Part shown: piece by piece, positions 34,492-45,143 of the stretch
How the letters are laid out: each line of letters starts with the position of its first letter
Numbering within the stretch: position 1 is the stretch's first letter
Position numbers and translations under genes: made by a program
The notes under the pieces: generated by a model
What the model was told of the DNA's origin: nothing
Databases searched by the model: none
What the model saw: the letters and a program-made list of their open reading frames with translations, nothing else
Source: Gemmatimonadaceae bacterium
GTDB lineage: Bacteria; Gemmatimonadota; Gemmatimonadetes; Gemmatimonadales; Gemmatimonadaceae
DNA: 64,000 nucleotides
Direction: 5' to 3'
Assembly (NCBI GenBank): GCA_019186945.1
Contig: JABAQJ010000004.1
Coordinates: forward strand, 62,001 to 126,000

Positions 34492-34589
34492 GAGCCTCTT
34501 AAGGTGGCGTCGGGCACGGGCGCCTTCAAGGGAGACCTGTTATCCAGCCCAGCGTGTGACCTCCGCCGGCACTCAACGGTCCCGTAGGA

Positions 34590-36197
34590 GTGCCTCCCTC
34601 GGCCGGCGATTCCTCGACCGGGACGCTCGCTGAACCTCGACGCCCCCGCACCGTGTTCAACTCGGTCAAGCCTCGCTCGCTCGGCGCCGCCGCGATCCTG
34701 TCCGGCTGGATCCTGGGTATTGTCGCGTTCACCAAGAGGGAGATCGAGCGCGGATCTGGAGATCGCCTGGCGGAAATCGCCCTGCGGGTAGCGCCGGCAT
34801 CGCACTACTACGCGATCGAGCGACACGGTCGGGCTGTCGGTTTTGCCTCGACATCCATCGATACACTCGCGCGTGCGTTTCAGCTGATCGACTATCGTGT
34901 GACCGAAGATGCGGCGTCGAGACAGCCGCGGCGCGCCACTGAGCAATTGCGGGCCCGCCTGAGTCGCGGTCTGGCGTTGCGCGACTTCTCGTTCGCGGTC
35001 GCCGACAGCGAGCGTACCCGGCGCGTATCCGGATGGCGGTTGAGCGATACGACGCTGGCATACGTCGTAACGCAACCCGGTCAGCCGGCGGACACGCAAC
35101 GGCTGAGCGTGGCCGCCGATGCTGTGCTGCCGTCGATGGTGCCGATGCTGGTCGCGTTAGGCGGCGGCTTGGACGTCGGCGCCAACCAACGCTTTGCCGT
35201 GTTCGATCCGAGTGACGGATCGCAGCGCACTTCGACCGTCCGCGTCATCGCCGAATCCCTGTTTGTCGTTCCCGACAGCGCCGTGTACGATGGCTCGCGC
35301 GCGCGCTGGACAATCGCACGCAGCGATTCCGTACGCGGGTGGCGACTCGGAATCGACGGCGACGACCTGTGGGTAGACGAGCGGGGGCAGATTGTCGCCC
35401 GCTACACGTCCGACAGCCTGTCTTTGCGGCGAACAGCGTATGAGCTCGCGTTCGAAAACTGGCGCGCCGAGCGGCCGCGCGAGACGCCCGACGCACCGCG
35501 AGCCCGCGGCAACGTCGACCTCGCGCTCGACCGCCCGGTGCGTCCGTTCGACGGCGATTCGATCACCATTCGACTGACCGGGATATCGCTCGCGATGTTG
35601 GATCTGGCGGGCGCATGGCAGGATGTCACGGACGACCGGGTACGCGTCAGGCGCGTGCCAGCCACTGCCATGGTTCCCGGCTTCGCACTGCCGCCAGGCG
35701 AGCAGATCCGGCTCCGGTTCGCGAGTTCGACCGGTTCAGCGCCGATGATCGATGTCGACGATCCGGCGATCGTGAAACGGTCGGCGGAACTGGCGGCACG
35801 CGAGGCTGACCCAGTCCGCGTGACGAGGCGCATCGTCGAATGGATGCGCGATTCGGTGTCTCACGGCCCGGGCGACGACAATCTCGGCGCATCCCGCACC
35901 CTTCGCGTTAGGCGCGGCAGCGCCGCGGCGCAGTCCATGCTCTTCGTGGCGCTGGCGCGCGCATCGGGCGTCCCGTCGCGACCCGTGCGCGGCCTGCTGA
36001 TCGACGATGGGCGCGTACACACGCACACCTGGGCCGAGGTCTTCCTCCAAGGGTGGATTCCGGTCGATCCATTCCTGCGAGAGTTTCCGGCGAGTCCAGC
36101 GCACGTTCGGCTCCTGGTCGATGACGTCGACGCAACCGAGGAGTTCAACCGCGCCGTCGCCAGTCTCCGCGTCGACATCCTATCCTCTCGACGGTAA
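34590..36197 (+). CDS. Transglutaminase-fold protein lacking the catalytic Cys
   Basis: 535 residues from a GTG at 34590; the true start may be slightly downstream. One membrane segment (about 29-46) anchors a large periplasmic region without a named family, followed by a C-terminal transglutaminase-like domain. His479 (THTWAEV) and Asp493 (IPVDPF) of the triad are present. The usual GDC motif reads GSAAAQS at 443-449, so the Cys position is Ala445. It is therefore probably a non-catalytic binding or scaffold form. The ABC ATPase starts 4 nt after its stop, so the three genes form an operon, and a role in export or envelope assembly is likely. Function unknown. Confidence 0.8.
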   Translation: MPPSAGDSSTGTLAEPRRPRTVFNSVKPRSLGAAAILSGWILGIVAFTKREIERGSGDRLAEIALRVAPASHYYAIERHGRAVGFASTSIDTLARAFQLIDYRVTEDAASRQPRRATEQLRARLSRGLALRDFSFAVADSERTRRVSGWRLSDTTLAYVVTQPGQPADTQRLSVAADAVLPSMVPMLVALGGGLDVGANQRFAVFDPSDGSQRTSTVRVIAESLFVVPDSAVYDGSRARWTIARSDSVRGWRLGIDGDDLWVDERGQIVARYTSDSLSLRRTAYELAFENWRAERPRETPDAPRARGNVDLALDRPVRPFDGDSITIRLTGISLAMLDLAGAWQDVTDDRVRVRRVPATAMVPGFALPPGEQIRLRFASSTGSAPMIDVDDPAIVKRSAELAAREADPVRVTRRIVEWMRDSVSHGPGDDNLGASRTLRVRRGSAAAQSMLFVALARASGVPSRPVRGLLIDDGRVHTHTWAEVFLQGWIPVDPFLREFPASPAHVRLLVDDVDATEEFNRAVASLRVDILSSRR

Positions 36198-36201
36198 CCA
36201 G

Positions 36202-36960
36202 ATGATCGAACTGAAGCAGCTGACGAAGAAGTACGGGTCGTTCACGGCCGTGAACGCGATCGATCTCACCGTCGGGCGCGGAGAGTTGTTCGGGTTTCTG
36301 GGACCGAACGGCGCCGGGAAGACCACGACGCTGCGCATGATCGCCGGCATTCTCCGTCCTACAGGCGGGAGCGTAACGATTGCAGGGATCGACATCCTTC
36401 GGGATCCGCTGCATGCCAAGGCTCTGCTCGGCTTCATCCCGGACCGCCCGTTCATCTACGAGAAGCTCACCGGAGCCGAGTTCCTTCGCTTCGTGGCAGG
36501 GCTCTTCCAGCAGGAAGGTGTCGAGGTGGAGCGTCGCGGGCGAGAGCTGCTTGCGCTGTTCGATCTGGACGAGTGGCGCGACGAACTTGTCGAGAGCTAC
36601 AGCCACGGGATGCGCCAGAAGCTGATCATCGCCAGCGCTTTCGTGCACAGGCCCGAGGTGATCGTCGTGGACGAGCCAATGGTTGGGCTCGATCCGAAGG
36701 CCGCCAGGACACTGAAGGACCTGTTCCGCGAGTACGTGCGTCGGGGCAACACCGTCATGATGTCCACTCACACGCTCGAGGTAGCGCAGCAGTTGTGCGA
36801 TCGCGTGGCGATCATCCAGCGCGGGACGATCCACGCCTGCGGCACCGTGGAAGACCTGCGCGTTCATTCCGGGAATCAGGAAGATCGACTGGAGGACATT
36901 TTCCTCAGGCTGACCGGGGAGGCACCGTCTCGCGAGCTGGTCGAGGTTCTCGATGCCTGA
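36202..36960 (+). CDS. ABC transporter ATPase
   Basis: 252 residues from the ATG at 36202; an upstream extension of this frame lies inside the transglutaminase-like gene. Walker A is GPNGAGKTT, the signature is SHGMRQK (an ABC-2/CcmA-type variant of LSGGQ), Walker B is VIVVDEP and the switch His is in STHTLEVA. The C-terminus overlaps the permease start by 8 nt. It is the energy subunit of an ABC-2 exporter of unknown substrate. Confidence 0.92.
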   Translation: MIELKQLTKKYGSFTAVNAIDLTVGRGELFGFLGPNGAGKTTTLRMIAGILRPTGGSVTIAGIDILRDPLHAKALLGFIPDRPFIYEKLTGAEFLRFVAGLFQQEGVEVERRGRELLALFDLDEWRDELVESYSHGMRQKLIIASAFVHRPEVIVVDEPMVGLDPKAARTLKDLFREYVRRGNTVMMSTHTLEVAQQLCDRVAIIQRGTIHACGTVEDLRVHSGNQEDRLEDIFLRLTGEAPSRELVEVLDA

Positions 36961-38647
36961 CGTCCGGCGGCGGCCCGGCGTCAGGCACTTGCTTCTGCCG
37001 AAGTGGTGGACGGCACGCGCACGTGCGCACCGATCGGAGAAGGGTCGTGGTCTGCGCCTCGCGTTCCTCGGAGCCGTCGGGATGCTGTTCTGGAGCTTCG
37101 CGTTCGGCGCGCTGCACCGCGTGCTACGGTACTTTGCCGCGGCGCCGGAAATCGGCGGTTTGCTGGCGTCGAAGCTGATGGGATTGTTGTTCGTGAGTTT
37201 CCTGGGGATTCTGCTCCTCTCCAACGTCATCTCGTCGCTGTCGGCGTTCTTTCTGGCGCGGGATCTCGAACTGCTGGTTGCGGCTCCGGTGGATTGGCTG
37301 ACGCTGTACCTTGCCAGACTCAAGGAAACGCTGCTGCATTCGAGCTGGATGGTCGTGCTGATGGCCGTGCCGATCCTGACGGCGTACGGCGTGGCGTTCC
37401 ACGGCGGTATCGGCTTCGCCGCTGTGGCCGTTGCGGCGTTCGTGCCCTTCGCGATCATCCCCACGGCGGTGGGCGCGGCGATCACCCTGATACTCGTCAA
37501 CGTCTTTCCGGCGCGTCGGACGCGAGACATTCTGAGCGTGATCGGCGTGCTGGCGGCCGGTGGCGTGGTCGTCCTTGTCCGGATGATCCGACCCGAGCAG
37601 CTGGCGCGACCCGAGGGATTTCGATCGCTGGTCGACTTCATCGCCGTGTTGCGTGGGCCGACTGCCCCATATCTCCCTAACGAGTGGTTGCAGCGCACGT
37701 TGATGGGGTGGCTCGATGGACGATTCGATCCGCTTCCGCTCTACATGCTGTGGAGCACGGCCGCCGCGTTCGTAGTCCTCGGTGCGCTGCTTCACCGCGC
37801 GCTGTTTGCTGCGGGCTTCACGAAGGCCCAGGAGGGGAACCAGCGATCGAGCCGGGCGTCGGCTACGGACAGCGCTCTCTCCCGGATGCTTGCACCGTGG
37901 GGCACTCGGCGCCGCGAGTTGATCCTCAAGGAGGTTCGTGTGTTCTTTCGCGACACCACGCAGTGGTCGCAGCTGATTCTGTTGGCGGTACTCGTGGCCG
38001 TCTATGTCGCGAACATCAGGTTTCTGCCGCTGACGGGCGACGGCGTGACGTTCTTCATCGTCAACCTGATACCGTTTCTCAACCTGGCGCTGGCCGGGCT
38101 TGTCCTCGCTTCGATAGCGGCTCGCTTCCTGTTCCCCGCAGTGAGCCTCGAGGGTCGAACGTGGTGGCTGCTGCGAGCCAGCGCCCTGTCGCTGCGCGAG
38201 ATGCTGTGGGCGAAGTTCTGGGTCGGCACGCTTCCGCTGCTGGTACTGGCGTTGGCGATCGTGGGCGTGACGAACACACTGCTGCAGGTAGATCCGTTCA
38301 TGTACGCCGTCTCGGTGGGGAGCATCACGCTCCTGACGTTTGCGTTGTCGGGACTCGCCGTGGCGTTCGGAACCGTGTTTCCGCGGTTCGAGACGGAGAA
38401 CGCCGCGCAGATTCCGACGTCGTTCGGAGGCCTGTTGTACATGATGACGGCGGTCACCGTGATCGGGGCCGTGATGGTTCTCGAGGCGCGTCCCGTGTAC
38501 GCCTACCTGAGCGCGCAGACGTTTTCCGAGCGCGTCGATCGATCCGGCATGGTCATCGGGTTCTCACTGGCTGCGGCCGTCTGTCTTGCCGTTACGTTCA
38601 TCCCGCTGCGACTGGCCCAGCGTCGCCTCGAGACGATCGAGCATTAG
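36953..38647 (+). CDS. Large ABC-2 type permease
   Basis: 564 residues, about twice the usual ABC-2 subunit, with two sets of hydrophobic helices separated by a charged linker (about residues 285-325). It looks like a fused or double permease of the 'putative ABC exporter' type. The start overlaps the ATPase end, fixing the pair. It converges on the RND operon with only 29 bp between the stops. Substrate unknown. Confidence 0.88.
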   Translation: MPDVRRRPGVRHLLLPKWWTARARAHRSEKGRGLRLAFLGAVGMLFWSFAFGALHRVLRYFAAAPEIGGLLASKLMGLLFVSFLGILLLSNVISSLSAFFLARDLELLVAAPVDWLTLYLARLKETLLHSSWMVVLMAVPILTAYGVAFHGGIGFAAVAVAAFVPFAIIPTAVGAAITLILVNVFPARRTRDILSVIGVLAAGGVVVLVRMIRPEQLARPEGFRSLVDFIAVLRGPTAPYLPNEWLQRTLMGWLDGRFDPLPLYMLWSTAAAFVVLGALLHRALFAAGFTKAQEGNQRSSRASATDSALSRMLAPWGTRRRELILKEVRVFFRDTTQWSQLILLAVLVAVYVANIRFLPLTGDGVTFFIVNLIPFLNLALAGLVLASIAARFLFPAVSLEGRTWWLLRASALSLREMLWAKFWVGTLPLLVLALAIVGVTNTLLQVDPFMYAVSVGSITLLTFALSGLAVAFGTVFPRFETENAAQIPTSFGGLLYMMTAVTVIGAVMVLEARPVYAYLSAQTFSERVDRSGMVIGFSLAAAVCLAVTFIPLRLAQRRLETIEH

Positions 38648-38676
38648 CGAGGCGCGCCATCGGCGGCACTCCTGGG

Positions 38677-41600
38677 TCACACGGTGCCACCGTCTCGATG
38701 GTCGTGGCCACCCGCGGTGTTCGCCGCGCCCGCATGTCGTCCGTAGCGCAGGAAGGCAACGGGCATGACGAACAGATTGAGTATCGTGGACGACACGAGT
38801 CCGCCGAGGATGATGACCGCCATCGGGTATTCGATTTCGTGCCCGGGTTCGTTCCCCGCGATCGACAGCGGCAGCAGCGCCAGCGCCGTGACCGACGCCG
38901 TCATCAGGATTGGCACCAGGCGCTCCCGCGAACCACGCACCACGAGGGCGCGCCCGAAGGCCTCGTCCTCCTCGCGTTCGAGGTGCCGGTAGTGGCTCAC
39001 GAGCATGATGCCGTTCCGGGCGGCGATACCGATGACAGTTACAAACCCAACCAGCGAGCCCAACGTCAATACGCCGCCGGAGAGCAGCGCGGCTGCAACG
39101 CCGCCGATGAGCGCCAGCGGCAGCGAGCCGATCACCAGCGCCGTCATCCGCACCGTACCGAAGTCACCGTAAATCACCAGCACGATGGCCAACAGCGCCA
39201 GCACACCCAGCAGCAGCAACCTTCGGCTGGCCTCGCGCTGTGCGGTCCACTCGCCAAGCAGTTCGGCGTGAAACCCTCGCGGCATGGCGATGCCTGCCAG
39301 CGAACGTTCGACGTCCTTCGCGACCGATGACAGGCTGCGCCCCGAGGCATTGGCGGTGATGTCCAGTCGCCGGGATGCGTTCTCGCGCGTGATCTCGTTC
39401 GGGGTCGGAACCAGACGTACGTCGGCGACTTCACCTAACGGGACGAACGCGCCGGTGCCGCTGGTGAGCAGGAGCCCGCGCAGGGCCTCGGGGTCGCTGC
39501 GGACTTCCGGCTCGCCCCACACGGCAACGTCGTAGATCGCCTGGCGATCGTACACTTCGCCCACACGCGTCCCCCGAACGAGCGTCGCGACCTGTCGCCG
39601 CACGTCGCCTGCCGATAATCCGAACATGGCGAGCGCCTCTGGACGGACCTCCAACTCCACCTGCGGCACCAGAGTCATCGCCTGGATCTTGAGATCGGCC
39701 ACACCGGCGATTGCGCCCATGTGCCGTCCCGCATCGGCTGCCACGGCACGCAACTGAGCGAGGTCATCCCCGTACACCCGCACCACGAGACTGGCGCTCG
39801 CGCCGGTCAGCACCTCCTTGACCCGTTCCCGGAGATAGGTCAGCAAGTCGCGGTAGAGGCCAGGGTAGCGATCGACGACCGCCTGCACGCGCGCGACGGT
39901 AGCATCGTACGGTGTCGCCTGGTCGATACTTATCCAGAGTTCGGTGAAGTTGGGTCCGACGACTTCGTCGGCGACTTCCGCTCGACCGATATGCGCACCG
40001 AAATTGCGCACGCCGGGAATCGACATCAGATCATCGCTCGCCCTCACGGTGACACGTTTCATCGCCGACAGCGACGTTCCCGGTTTCTCCACCCAGTGCA
40101 TCAGGAAGTCGTATTCCTTGAACTTCGGGAGGAACTCCTGGCCAAGGAACGGCACGACCGCAAGCGTCGCCGCCAAGGTCCCGGCCAGGGTCAACCCCAC
40201 GCCCCGGGGTCGATCGAGCAGATGGTCGAGTGCGCGAGTGTAGCGCAACGTGAGCCAGCGAACGAAGGCTGGCGCATCGCGCCGCTCGATCTTCCCCGGC
40301 AGCAGCAACAGCGCCAGCGCCGGCGTCACGATCAGCGCCACCAGCAGCGAGGCCATGATCGCGAGGATGTAGGCAAGTGCCAACGGGCGGAAGAAGGATC
40401 CTGCCAGCCCACCGAGGAAGAAGACCGGGACGAACATCAGCGCCACGATCACCGACGCGTACACGACCGCCGAACGCACCTCGAGCGACGCGTCGAGGAC
40501 GACGCGGAGCGCCGGACGTGGGTCGGGCAACAGGAGGTTCGCGCGCAGGCGCCTGACGATGTTCTCGACGTCGATGATGGCGTCATCCACCACCTCGCCG
40601 AGCGCGATCACCAGACCGGCCAACACCATCGTGTCCAGCGTCCCGCCCCGGTATTGCATCATGACCGCCGCCGCGACCAGCGAGAGAGGAATCGCCGTGA
40701 GCGAGATGAGCGCGGTTCGCCAGTCGCGCAGGAAGGCGACCAGGACGAGCACCACCAGCATGCATCCGATCAACAGCGACCGGCTGAGATTTCCGAGAGC
40801 CATCTCGATGAAAGTCGCCGGCCGGAAAATCGTCGCGTCCACCGTTACACCCGGCATCGCCTGCCGGAGCGCAGCCAGGGCTGCGTCGACGCCGCGCGTC
40901 ACGTCGAGTGTGTTGCCCCATGGATGTTTTTCCACGATGAGCAGAAGACCGTCGCGCGAGTCGATCACGGCATCGCCGATGAGCGGCGGCGTACCATCGA
41001 CGACGCGAGCGACATCGCCTAACGTGACGATGGTCATGCCCTGGCGTGGAATTGCGACACGCGCCAGCGCGGCCGCATCGGTCGTCCGTGTGCGCTGGGT
41101 AACCGCGAGCCGCTGCTGTGGCGTGTCCATGAACCCGCCGCCCTGGATCACGAGCGCGTCGCCTGCCGCCTGTTCCACCTGCGCCAGCGTCACGCCGTTG
41201 GCGCGCAGACGCTCTGGATCCACCAGCACCTGCAACTGGCGAGGTCGCTCTCCCCAGATCGCCACATTAGCCACACCCGGCACGGCCATGAGCCGCGGGC
41301 GAATCGTCCAACGCGCCAACATCGACAACTCGGTCAGGTCCATCGAGTCGCTCGTCAGACCGACCTTGAGCACGCGAGCCAGTGACGAGTGAGGCGCCAT
41401 CATTACCGGCGCCCGAGCCACCGCCGGAAGTTGCGGCGTCACACGCGCCAGCCGCTCCGCGACAAACTGCCGCGTGGCCAGCAGATCCGTGCCATCGTCG
41501 AAAAGGAGTACCACGCTCGAGAGACCAAGAACGGACTTCGAACGCGCCGTCCTGACGAATGGCGTGCCGCTGAGTGCGTTCTCGATCGGGACTGTGACGA

Positions 41601-41787
41601 GCGACTCGACTTCCTCTGTGCTCAGTCCCGGCGCTTCCGTCTGGATCTCCACCTGCGGCGGGGCGAATTCGGGGAACACGTCCAGAGGGGCCGATCGGAT
41701 GCGCCAGACGCCGACCAGAAACAGCAGGAGGGCGACCGCGACGACGGTCACGCGTTGGCGGAGCGCGATCGCTATGAGCCAGCGCAT
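38677..41787 (-). CDS. RND efflux transporter, inner-membrane pump (HME/CzcA-CusA type)
   Basis: 1036 residues. It has the RND layout: an N-terminal helix, a large periplasmic loop, six helices, a second loop and six helices. The N-terminal [18 protein letters not shown] and the TM4 motif [13 protein letters not shown] place it with heavy-metal (HME) RND pumps rather than drug pumps. The C-terminus is His/Asp-rich (GGHDHRDGG), which may bind metal. The start lies 2 nt after the MFP stop. With the MFP and outer-membrane factor it forms a tripartite pump; the metal is not determinable from sequence. Confidence 0.92.
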   Translation of the reverse strand: MRWLIAIALRQRVTVVAVALLLFLVGVWRIRSAPLDVFPEFAPPQVEIQTEAPGLSTEEVESLVTVPIENALSGTPFVRTARSKSVLGLSSVVLLFDDGTDLLATRQFVAERLARVTPQLPAVARAPVMMAPHSSLARVLKVGLTSDSMDLTELSMLARWTIRPRLMAVPGVANVAIWGERPRQLQVLVDPERLRANGVTLAQVEQAAGDALVIQGGGFMDTPQQRLAVTQRTRTTDAAALARVAIPRQGMTIVTLGDVARVVDGTPPLIGDAVIDSRDGLLLIVEKHPWGNTLDVTRGVDAALAALRQAMPGVTVDATIFRPATFIEMALGNLSRSLLIGCMLVVLVLVAFLRDWRTALISLTAIPLSLVAAAVMMQYRGGTLDTMVLAGLVIALGEVVDDAIIDVENIVRRLRANLLLPDPRPALRVVLDASLEVRSAVVYASVIVALMFVPVFFLGGLAGSFFRPLALAYILAIMASLLVALIVTPALALLLLPGKIERRDAPAFVRWLTLRYTRALDHLLDRPRGVGLTLAGTLAATLAVVPFLGQEFLPKFKEYDFLMHWVEKPGTSLSAMKRVTVRASDDLMSIPGVRNFGAHIGRAEVADEVVGPNFTELWISIDQATPYDATVARVQAVVDRYPGLYRDLLTYLRERVKEVLTGASASLVVRVYGDDLAQLRAVAADAGRHMGAIAGVADLKIQAMTLVPQVELEVRPEALAMFGLSAGDVRRQVATLVRGTRVGEVYDRQAIYDVAVWGEPEVRSDPEALRGLLLTSGTGAFVPLGEVADVRLVPTPNEITRENASRRLDITANASGRSLSSVAKDVERSLAGIAMPRGFHAELLGEWTAQREASRRLLLLGVLALLAIVLVIYGDFGTVRMTALVIGSLPLALIGGVAAALLSGGVLTLGSLVGFVTVIGIAARNGIMLVSHYRHLEREEDEAFGRALVVRGSRERLVPILMTASVTALALLPLSIAGNEPGHEIEYPMAVIILGGLVSSTILNLFVMPVAFLRYGRHAGAANTAGGHDHRDGGTV

Positions 41788-41789
41788 GG

Positions 41790-42965
41790 CTACTTCCCGG
41801 CTCCGAACTCGGTGCCGAGCAGTTCCGCTGCCCCGTCAGTCACAACGACGGCACCGATCGCAATGCCGGCGCGAACCTCGGCCCAGCCGCCGCTGACTGC
41901 GCCCAACGCAATGCGGCGGCGGGCGTACCGGCGCTCAGCGATCCGCTCGTAAACCCAGGCGCTTCCGGAGTAGTCGAACACTACCGCAGCCCACGGAACT
42001 GCCACGACCTCCGCAGCAGCGCCGGTCATCGGCACGGATACGAGCACACGCTGGCCCGGGCGAAGCAACGCCTGACGATTGGCGACGGCGTAGTACACGT
42101 CGCTGCTGGCCGCCACCGGGTCGGCAGTCGGCGGTGCGGCGATCGGCGAAGCCACCAACGCCGGTCCGCCGCCGGATCCAAGCAAACGAACGGCGGCGCC
42201 GCGCCTCACGTCGAGGCGCTCGATGTCGCCGGCATACGCCGGCACGCGCACCCACACCTGATCCAGACGCGCAACCTCCAGGAGCGCGGCCCCGGCAGCT
42301 ACAACTTGGCCGCTCCCCACGGACAGCGAGCGAACGACGCCATCCAACGGGCTCCGGACAAGCAACGGCGTCACCCCGGCAGGCACACCCCGAGCCCCGT
42401 CAGAGAGCCGCGCTCGACCAGCGGCGGCATCGCGAGCGCCACTCGCCAACGCTACTTCCGCGTCGGCCGCTTCCTTGTCGCGAGCGGAGATGAGCCGGTC
42501 CCGCCACAACGCCGCCGCGCGATCCGCCTCCAGACGTGCACGAGTAAGGCGCACCTCGGCCGCCTGCAGATCCTCCGCGACCCGCTGCAGATCGCGATCG
42601 CCAGACAGCGGCACGAGGCTGAGCACGTGTTGCCCCTGGCGGATGTGGCTCCCGCTCACCGGCAGCTCGCCCGAATCCGGGTGCGTCACCACACCGGCCG
42701 CGGGCGCCACCAGTTGCTGCGACGATCCTGGCACCGCGAGAACCTCTCCGGGCAGTTCCCGCGTGCGTCCCATCCGCCTCCTCACCACGCTGTCCACTGC
42801 CACGCCGAGCCGCCGTTCGGCGTCCTCCGACAAGCTCACGGTCGTCAACGACGCTTCGCTGACCGGGTTGTCGATCGTGACGGGCTTGTCGGTCGGTTGC
42901 GGTGTCTCCGACCCACAGCCCAACAGGAGCGCGAGCGCCGATACGTTACAAAAGCGAAGGTTCAT
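41790..42965 (-). CDS. RND periplasmic adaptor (membrane fusion lipoprotein)
   Basis: 391 residues with a lipoprotein signal (lipobox LLLGC, Cys17), so probably anchored in the membrane. The lipoyl/biotinyl-like half-motifs and a helical hairpin (about residues 120-180) fit the HlyD/CusB adaptor family. It bridges the pump and the outer-membrane channel. ATGA overlap with the upstream outer-membrane gene, 2 nt from the pump gene. Confidence 0.9.
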   Translation of the reverse strand: MNLRFCNVSALALLLGCGSETPQPTDKPVTIDNPVSEASLTTVSLSEDAERRLGVAVDSVVRRRMGRTRELPGEVLAVPGSSQQLVAPAAGVVTHPDSGELPVSGSHIRQGQHVLSLVPLSGDRDLQRVAEDLQAAEVRLTRARLEADRAAALWRDRLISARDKEAADAEVALASGARDAAAGRARLSDGARGVPAGVTPLLVRSPLDGVVRSLSVGSGQVVAAGAALLEVARLDQVWVRVPAYAGDIERLDVRRGAAVRLLGSGGGPALVASPIAAPPTADPVAASSDVYYAVANRQALLRPGQRVLVSVPMTGAAAEVVAVPWAAVVFDYSGSAWVYERIAERRYARRRIALGAVSGGWAEVRAGIAIGAVVVTDGAAELLGTEFGAGK

Positions 42966-44170
42966 CGGTCGGCCGGTGCGTAGGTGAGGAGCGTGCGGCC
43001 GCTCAACGCAGCGTACTCCGCTTTCGCTTCAGACAGGGCGAGCAACTCGTCGACAGCCGTCAGTTGTGCGTCGCGCTCCGCGCGGAGGGCCTCGAGCACC
43101 TGCAGCACGTTCGTGCGTCCCGCTTCGTATAGTCGAACCGCTCCTTCCCGCAAGCGAACGGCACCAGCCAATAGCGTGTCAGATGCCAGCTGCGCCCGGC
43201 GTCGCGCCTCCAGGACGCGGGAACGCGCCACGGTCAGGGCGCGCTCCGTTTCCAATTCTCCCTCGCGAGCCGCCGCTTCGGCCTGCTGCGCGCGACTAGC
43301 CGCAGCGTCCACCGCTTCGCTCCCGAGCGAGAAAAGGGGCAGCGGGACGCTCACGCCGATGCGAGTGAGCGGAGTGTATCCCGCTCGCGTGGCGCTCTCA
43401 CGCTCGAACAACAGTCCTGGAAGCGGCATGCGCGCCCAGCGTGCAGACGAGCGCAGATGCGTCGCCGCCGCCGCACTCGCGCGCAGCTCTCGAAGCCGGG
43501 GAACAGTCGCCGGATCGACTGCCGCCGTATCCTCCTCGGCGATCTCCATGTCCAGAACGCCGTACGCGGCCGGAGCGGTCTCCCCTGTCCACCCGATTTG
43601 CCTGACGAACTGGGACGACCGGACCGCGAGATCCTCGCGCGCCTTCGACTGCTTCAGGCGGACACGAACCGCCTCGAGAACGAACTGGTCACGATCGAGC
43701 TCGGAGATGTCGCCCGCGGCCGCACGTCTCTCGGCAAGGACCGCCAGCGATTCCGCCACCTGTGCGATGTCGTCATGCAGGCGAACGCGTGCCTCCGCAG
43801 CATGCACTCCAAAGAAAGCGCGAGCCACGTCACGGTCGAAGTCCGCGAGTCGCTGTATCGAATCGGCCAGAGCAGCCTCAACCCTGGCAGTGGCAGCCCG
43901 GACGTCGCTTCGGATGCGGGACAGCGGGGTCAACGACTGCGACGCCGAGATACGCCGGGTTTCGTTTGCGGCGACGCTAGTGAACTCCACTGTCGGATTC
44001 GGCAGACGGAAGGCGAGACGTCGTCCAGCACGCTGCTCCTCCACCCGGGCGCTCAGTGTGGCGACGTCGGCCCGATGGTTCCGCGCGTACCGGATGGCCT
44101 CGAGCAGCGACAGGCTGTCCCGAGCCGGAACGGCGCCCTGCAGCAACAGCGCGAGAGTGGCAGAAAGCAT
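42962..44170 (-). CDS. Outer-membrane efflux protein (TolC/CzcC type)
   Basis: 402 residues. A short hydrophobic N-terminus is followed by two long, Ala/Arg-rich helical repeats (around 30-200 and 220-390), the duplicated OEP structure of TolC-like channels. It is the first gene of the pump operon, about 70 bp after a promoter with a palindromic -10 region. It ends in an ATGA overlap with the adaptor gene. Confidence 0.88.
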   Translation of the reverse strand: MLSATLALLLQGAVPARDSLSLLEAIRYARNHRADVATLSARVEEQRAGRRLAFRLPNPTVEFTSVAANETRRISASQSLTPLSRIRSDVRAATARVEAALADSIQRLADFDRDVARAFFGVHAAEARVRLHDDIAQVAESLAVLAERRAAAGDISELDRDQFVLEAVRVRLKQSKAREDLAVRSSQFVRQIGWTGETAPAAYGVLDMEIAEEDTAAVDPATVPRLRELRASAAAATHLRSSARWARMPLPGLLFERESATRAGYTPLTRIGVSVPLPLFSLGSEAVDAAASRAQQAEAAAREGELETERALTVARSRVLEARRRAQLASDTLLAGAVRLREGAVRLYEAGRTNVLQVLEALRAERDAQLTAVDELLALSEAKAEYAALSGRTLLTYAPADR

Positions 44171-44230
44171 TGCCGGTGTGGTTGGCGTGGCACGAAGCGT
44201 CGATCACCGGGCCGGAAGTCACCATCCCGG

Positions 44231-44269
44231 ATCGGAGGATCCGATAGTGCCCAGCGTGTCCGGCGTCAA
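44231..44269 (-). promoter_or_regulatory. Promoter with overlapping palindrome for the RND operon
   Basis: TTGACG (44264-44269) and TATCGG (44241-44246) are separated by 17 bp on the minus strand. A palindrome, ATCGGA-GGA-TCCGAT (44231-44236 with 44240-44245), covers the -10 box. A repressor bound there would block RNA polymerase, so metal-dependent repression is plausible. No regulator gene is adjacent. Confidence 0.65.
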
Positions 44270-44316
44270 GGTTAGATGTACAGAAAGAGCGGACGCCTGA
44301 CGACGAACCCGAGGCC

Positions 44317-44802
44317 TCAAGCCGCCAGATACAACCCGCAGCACGTGCAATACCGTGCCCCGATCTCCGTTGGCCGCTCGCCGCACCCGCGACAGGCACG
44401 GAGGTACAACCCGCAGCTCGAACAGTATGGCGGCGACGGTTCCGGCCTTGGACCGCACGTTGGACAGATGCTGTGCTCGGCACGGGCGCGCGCGACAAGC
44501 AGCTCCGCGTCGTCCGGCGCCGAGACCTGCGGCAGCAACGTCTCGGCGCGCTCCAGCGCAGCTACGTACGCCGCATGCAACCCGATGTAGTCGCGCTCGC
44601 TCAACGATCCGCTCGCGCGGTCGAGTTCGATTTCCTCGAGAGCCAACTTGAGGCGGGACACCTCATCGAGACGCTGGCCCAGACCTGGCACCGGCGCCCG
44701 ATCGACAGACGCGCTGACGCTCCGCACGCCCCGCCGCCGCAGTACTAGCAGCAGCGCCGCGATCACGGCTGCTACCACGACGCCCCACGCCACCGGGCTC
44801 AC
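44317..44802 (-). CDS. Membrane-anchored double zinc-ribbon protein
   Basis: 161 residues from a GTG at 44802 that overlaps the stop of the upstream gene (GTGA). One transmembrane helix (residues 3-20) is followed by a helical stretch (LKLALEEIELDRASGSLSER, residues 49-68) like the CcmI/CcmH type, then two zinc ribbons, each CxxC-x10-CxxC. It may be an adaptor of the envelope; no family function is assignable. Confidence 0.7.
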   Translation of the reverse strand: MSPVAWGVVVAAVIAALLLVLRRRGVRSVSASVDRAPVPGLGQRLDEVSRLKLALEEIELDRASGSLSERDYIGLHAAYVAALERAETLLPQVSAPDDAELLVARARAEHSICPTCGPRPEPSPPYCSSCGLYLRACRGCGERPTEIGARYCTCCGLYLAA

Positions 44803-45128
44803 CTCGATCCCTCCGTCGGGGGCTCGCGCGTCACCGCGGCCTGCCGCACTTGGCCCATGATGCGCGCCAATGCCTCCTCGGCAGCGGCGCGCTCGTCCGG
44901 CGGCCACGGACCCGCATGCCGTTGCAGTTCGCGAACCTGATCGAGCATCTCGTCGATCAGCAACCGCAGCAGTCGGTTGGTACGACGCTCCCGCCTCACC
45001 ATCGGGTGCGGGGGGAGTGCGCCAGCGTCACCGGGTTCCGAATTCATCAAGGCTCCGTAACAGGCGTCAATGGCTTGCTGAATCTCGTTGGGTGTCTTCC
45101 TGGTGGTCGTGACTGAGTGCTCATCCAA
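44799..45128 (-). CDS. Hypothetical small charged protein
   Basis: 109 residues from a TTG at 45128, 15 nt after the mtnA stop, ending in a GTGA overlap with the zinc-ribbon gene. Mainly helical and charged, with LLIDEMLDQVRELQRHAG and a Pro-rich segment, no signal peptide. I do not recognise the family. Coupling to the membrane zinc-ribbon gene suggests a shared role. Confidence 0.6.
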   Translation of the reverse strand: MDEHSVTTTRKTPNEIQQAIDACYGALMNSEPGDAGALPPHPMVRRERRTNRLLRLLIDEMLDQVRELQRHAGPWPPDERAAAEEALARIMGQVRQAAVTREPPTEGSR

Positions 45129-45143
45129 GATCCGGCGAGCCGA

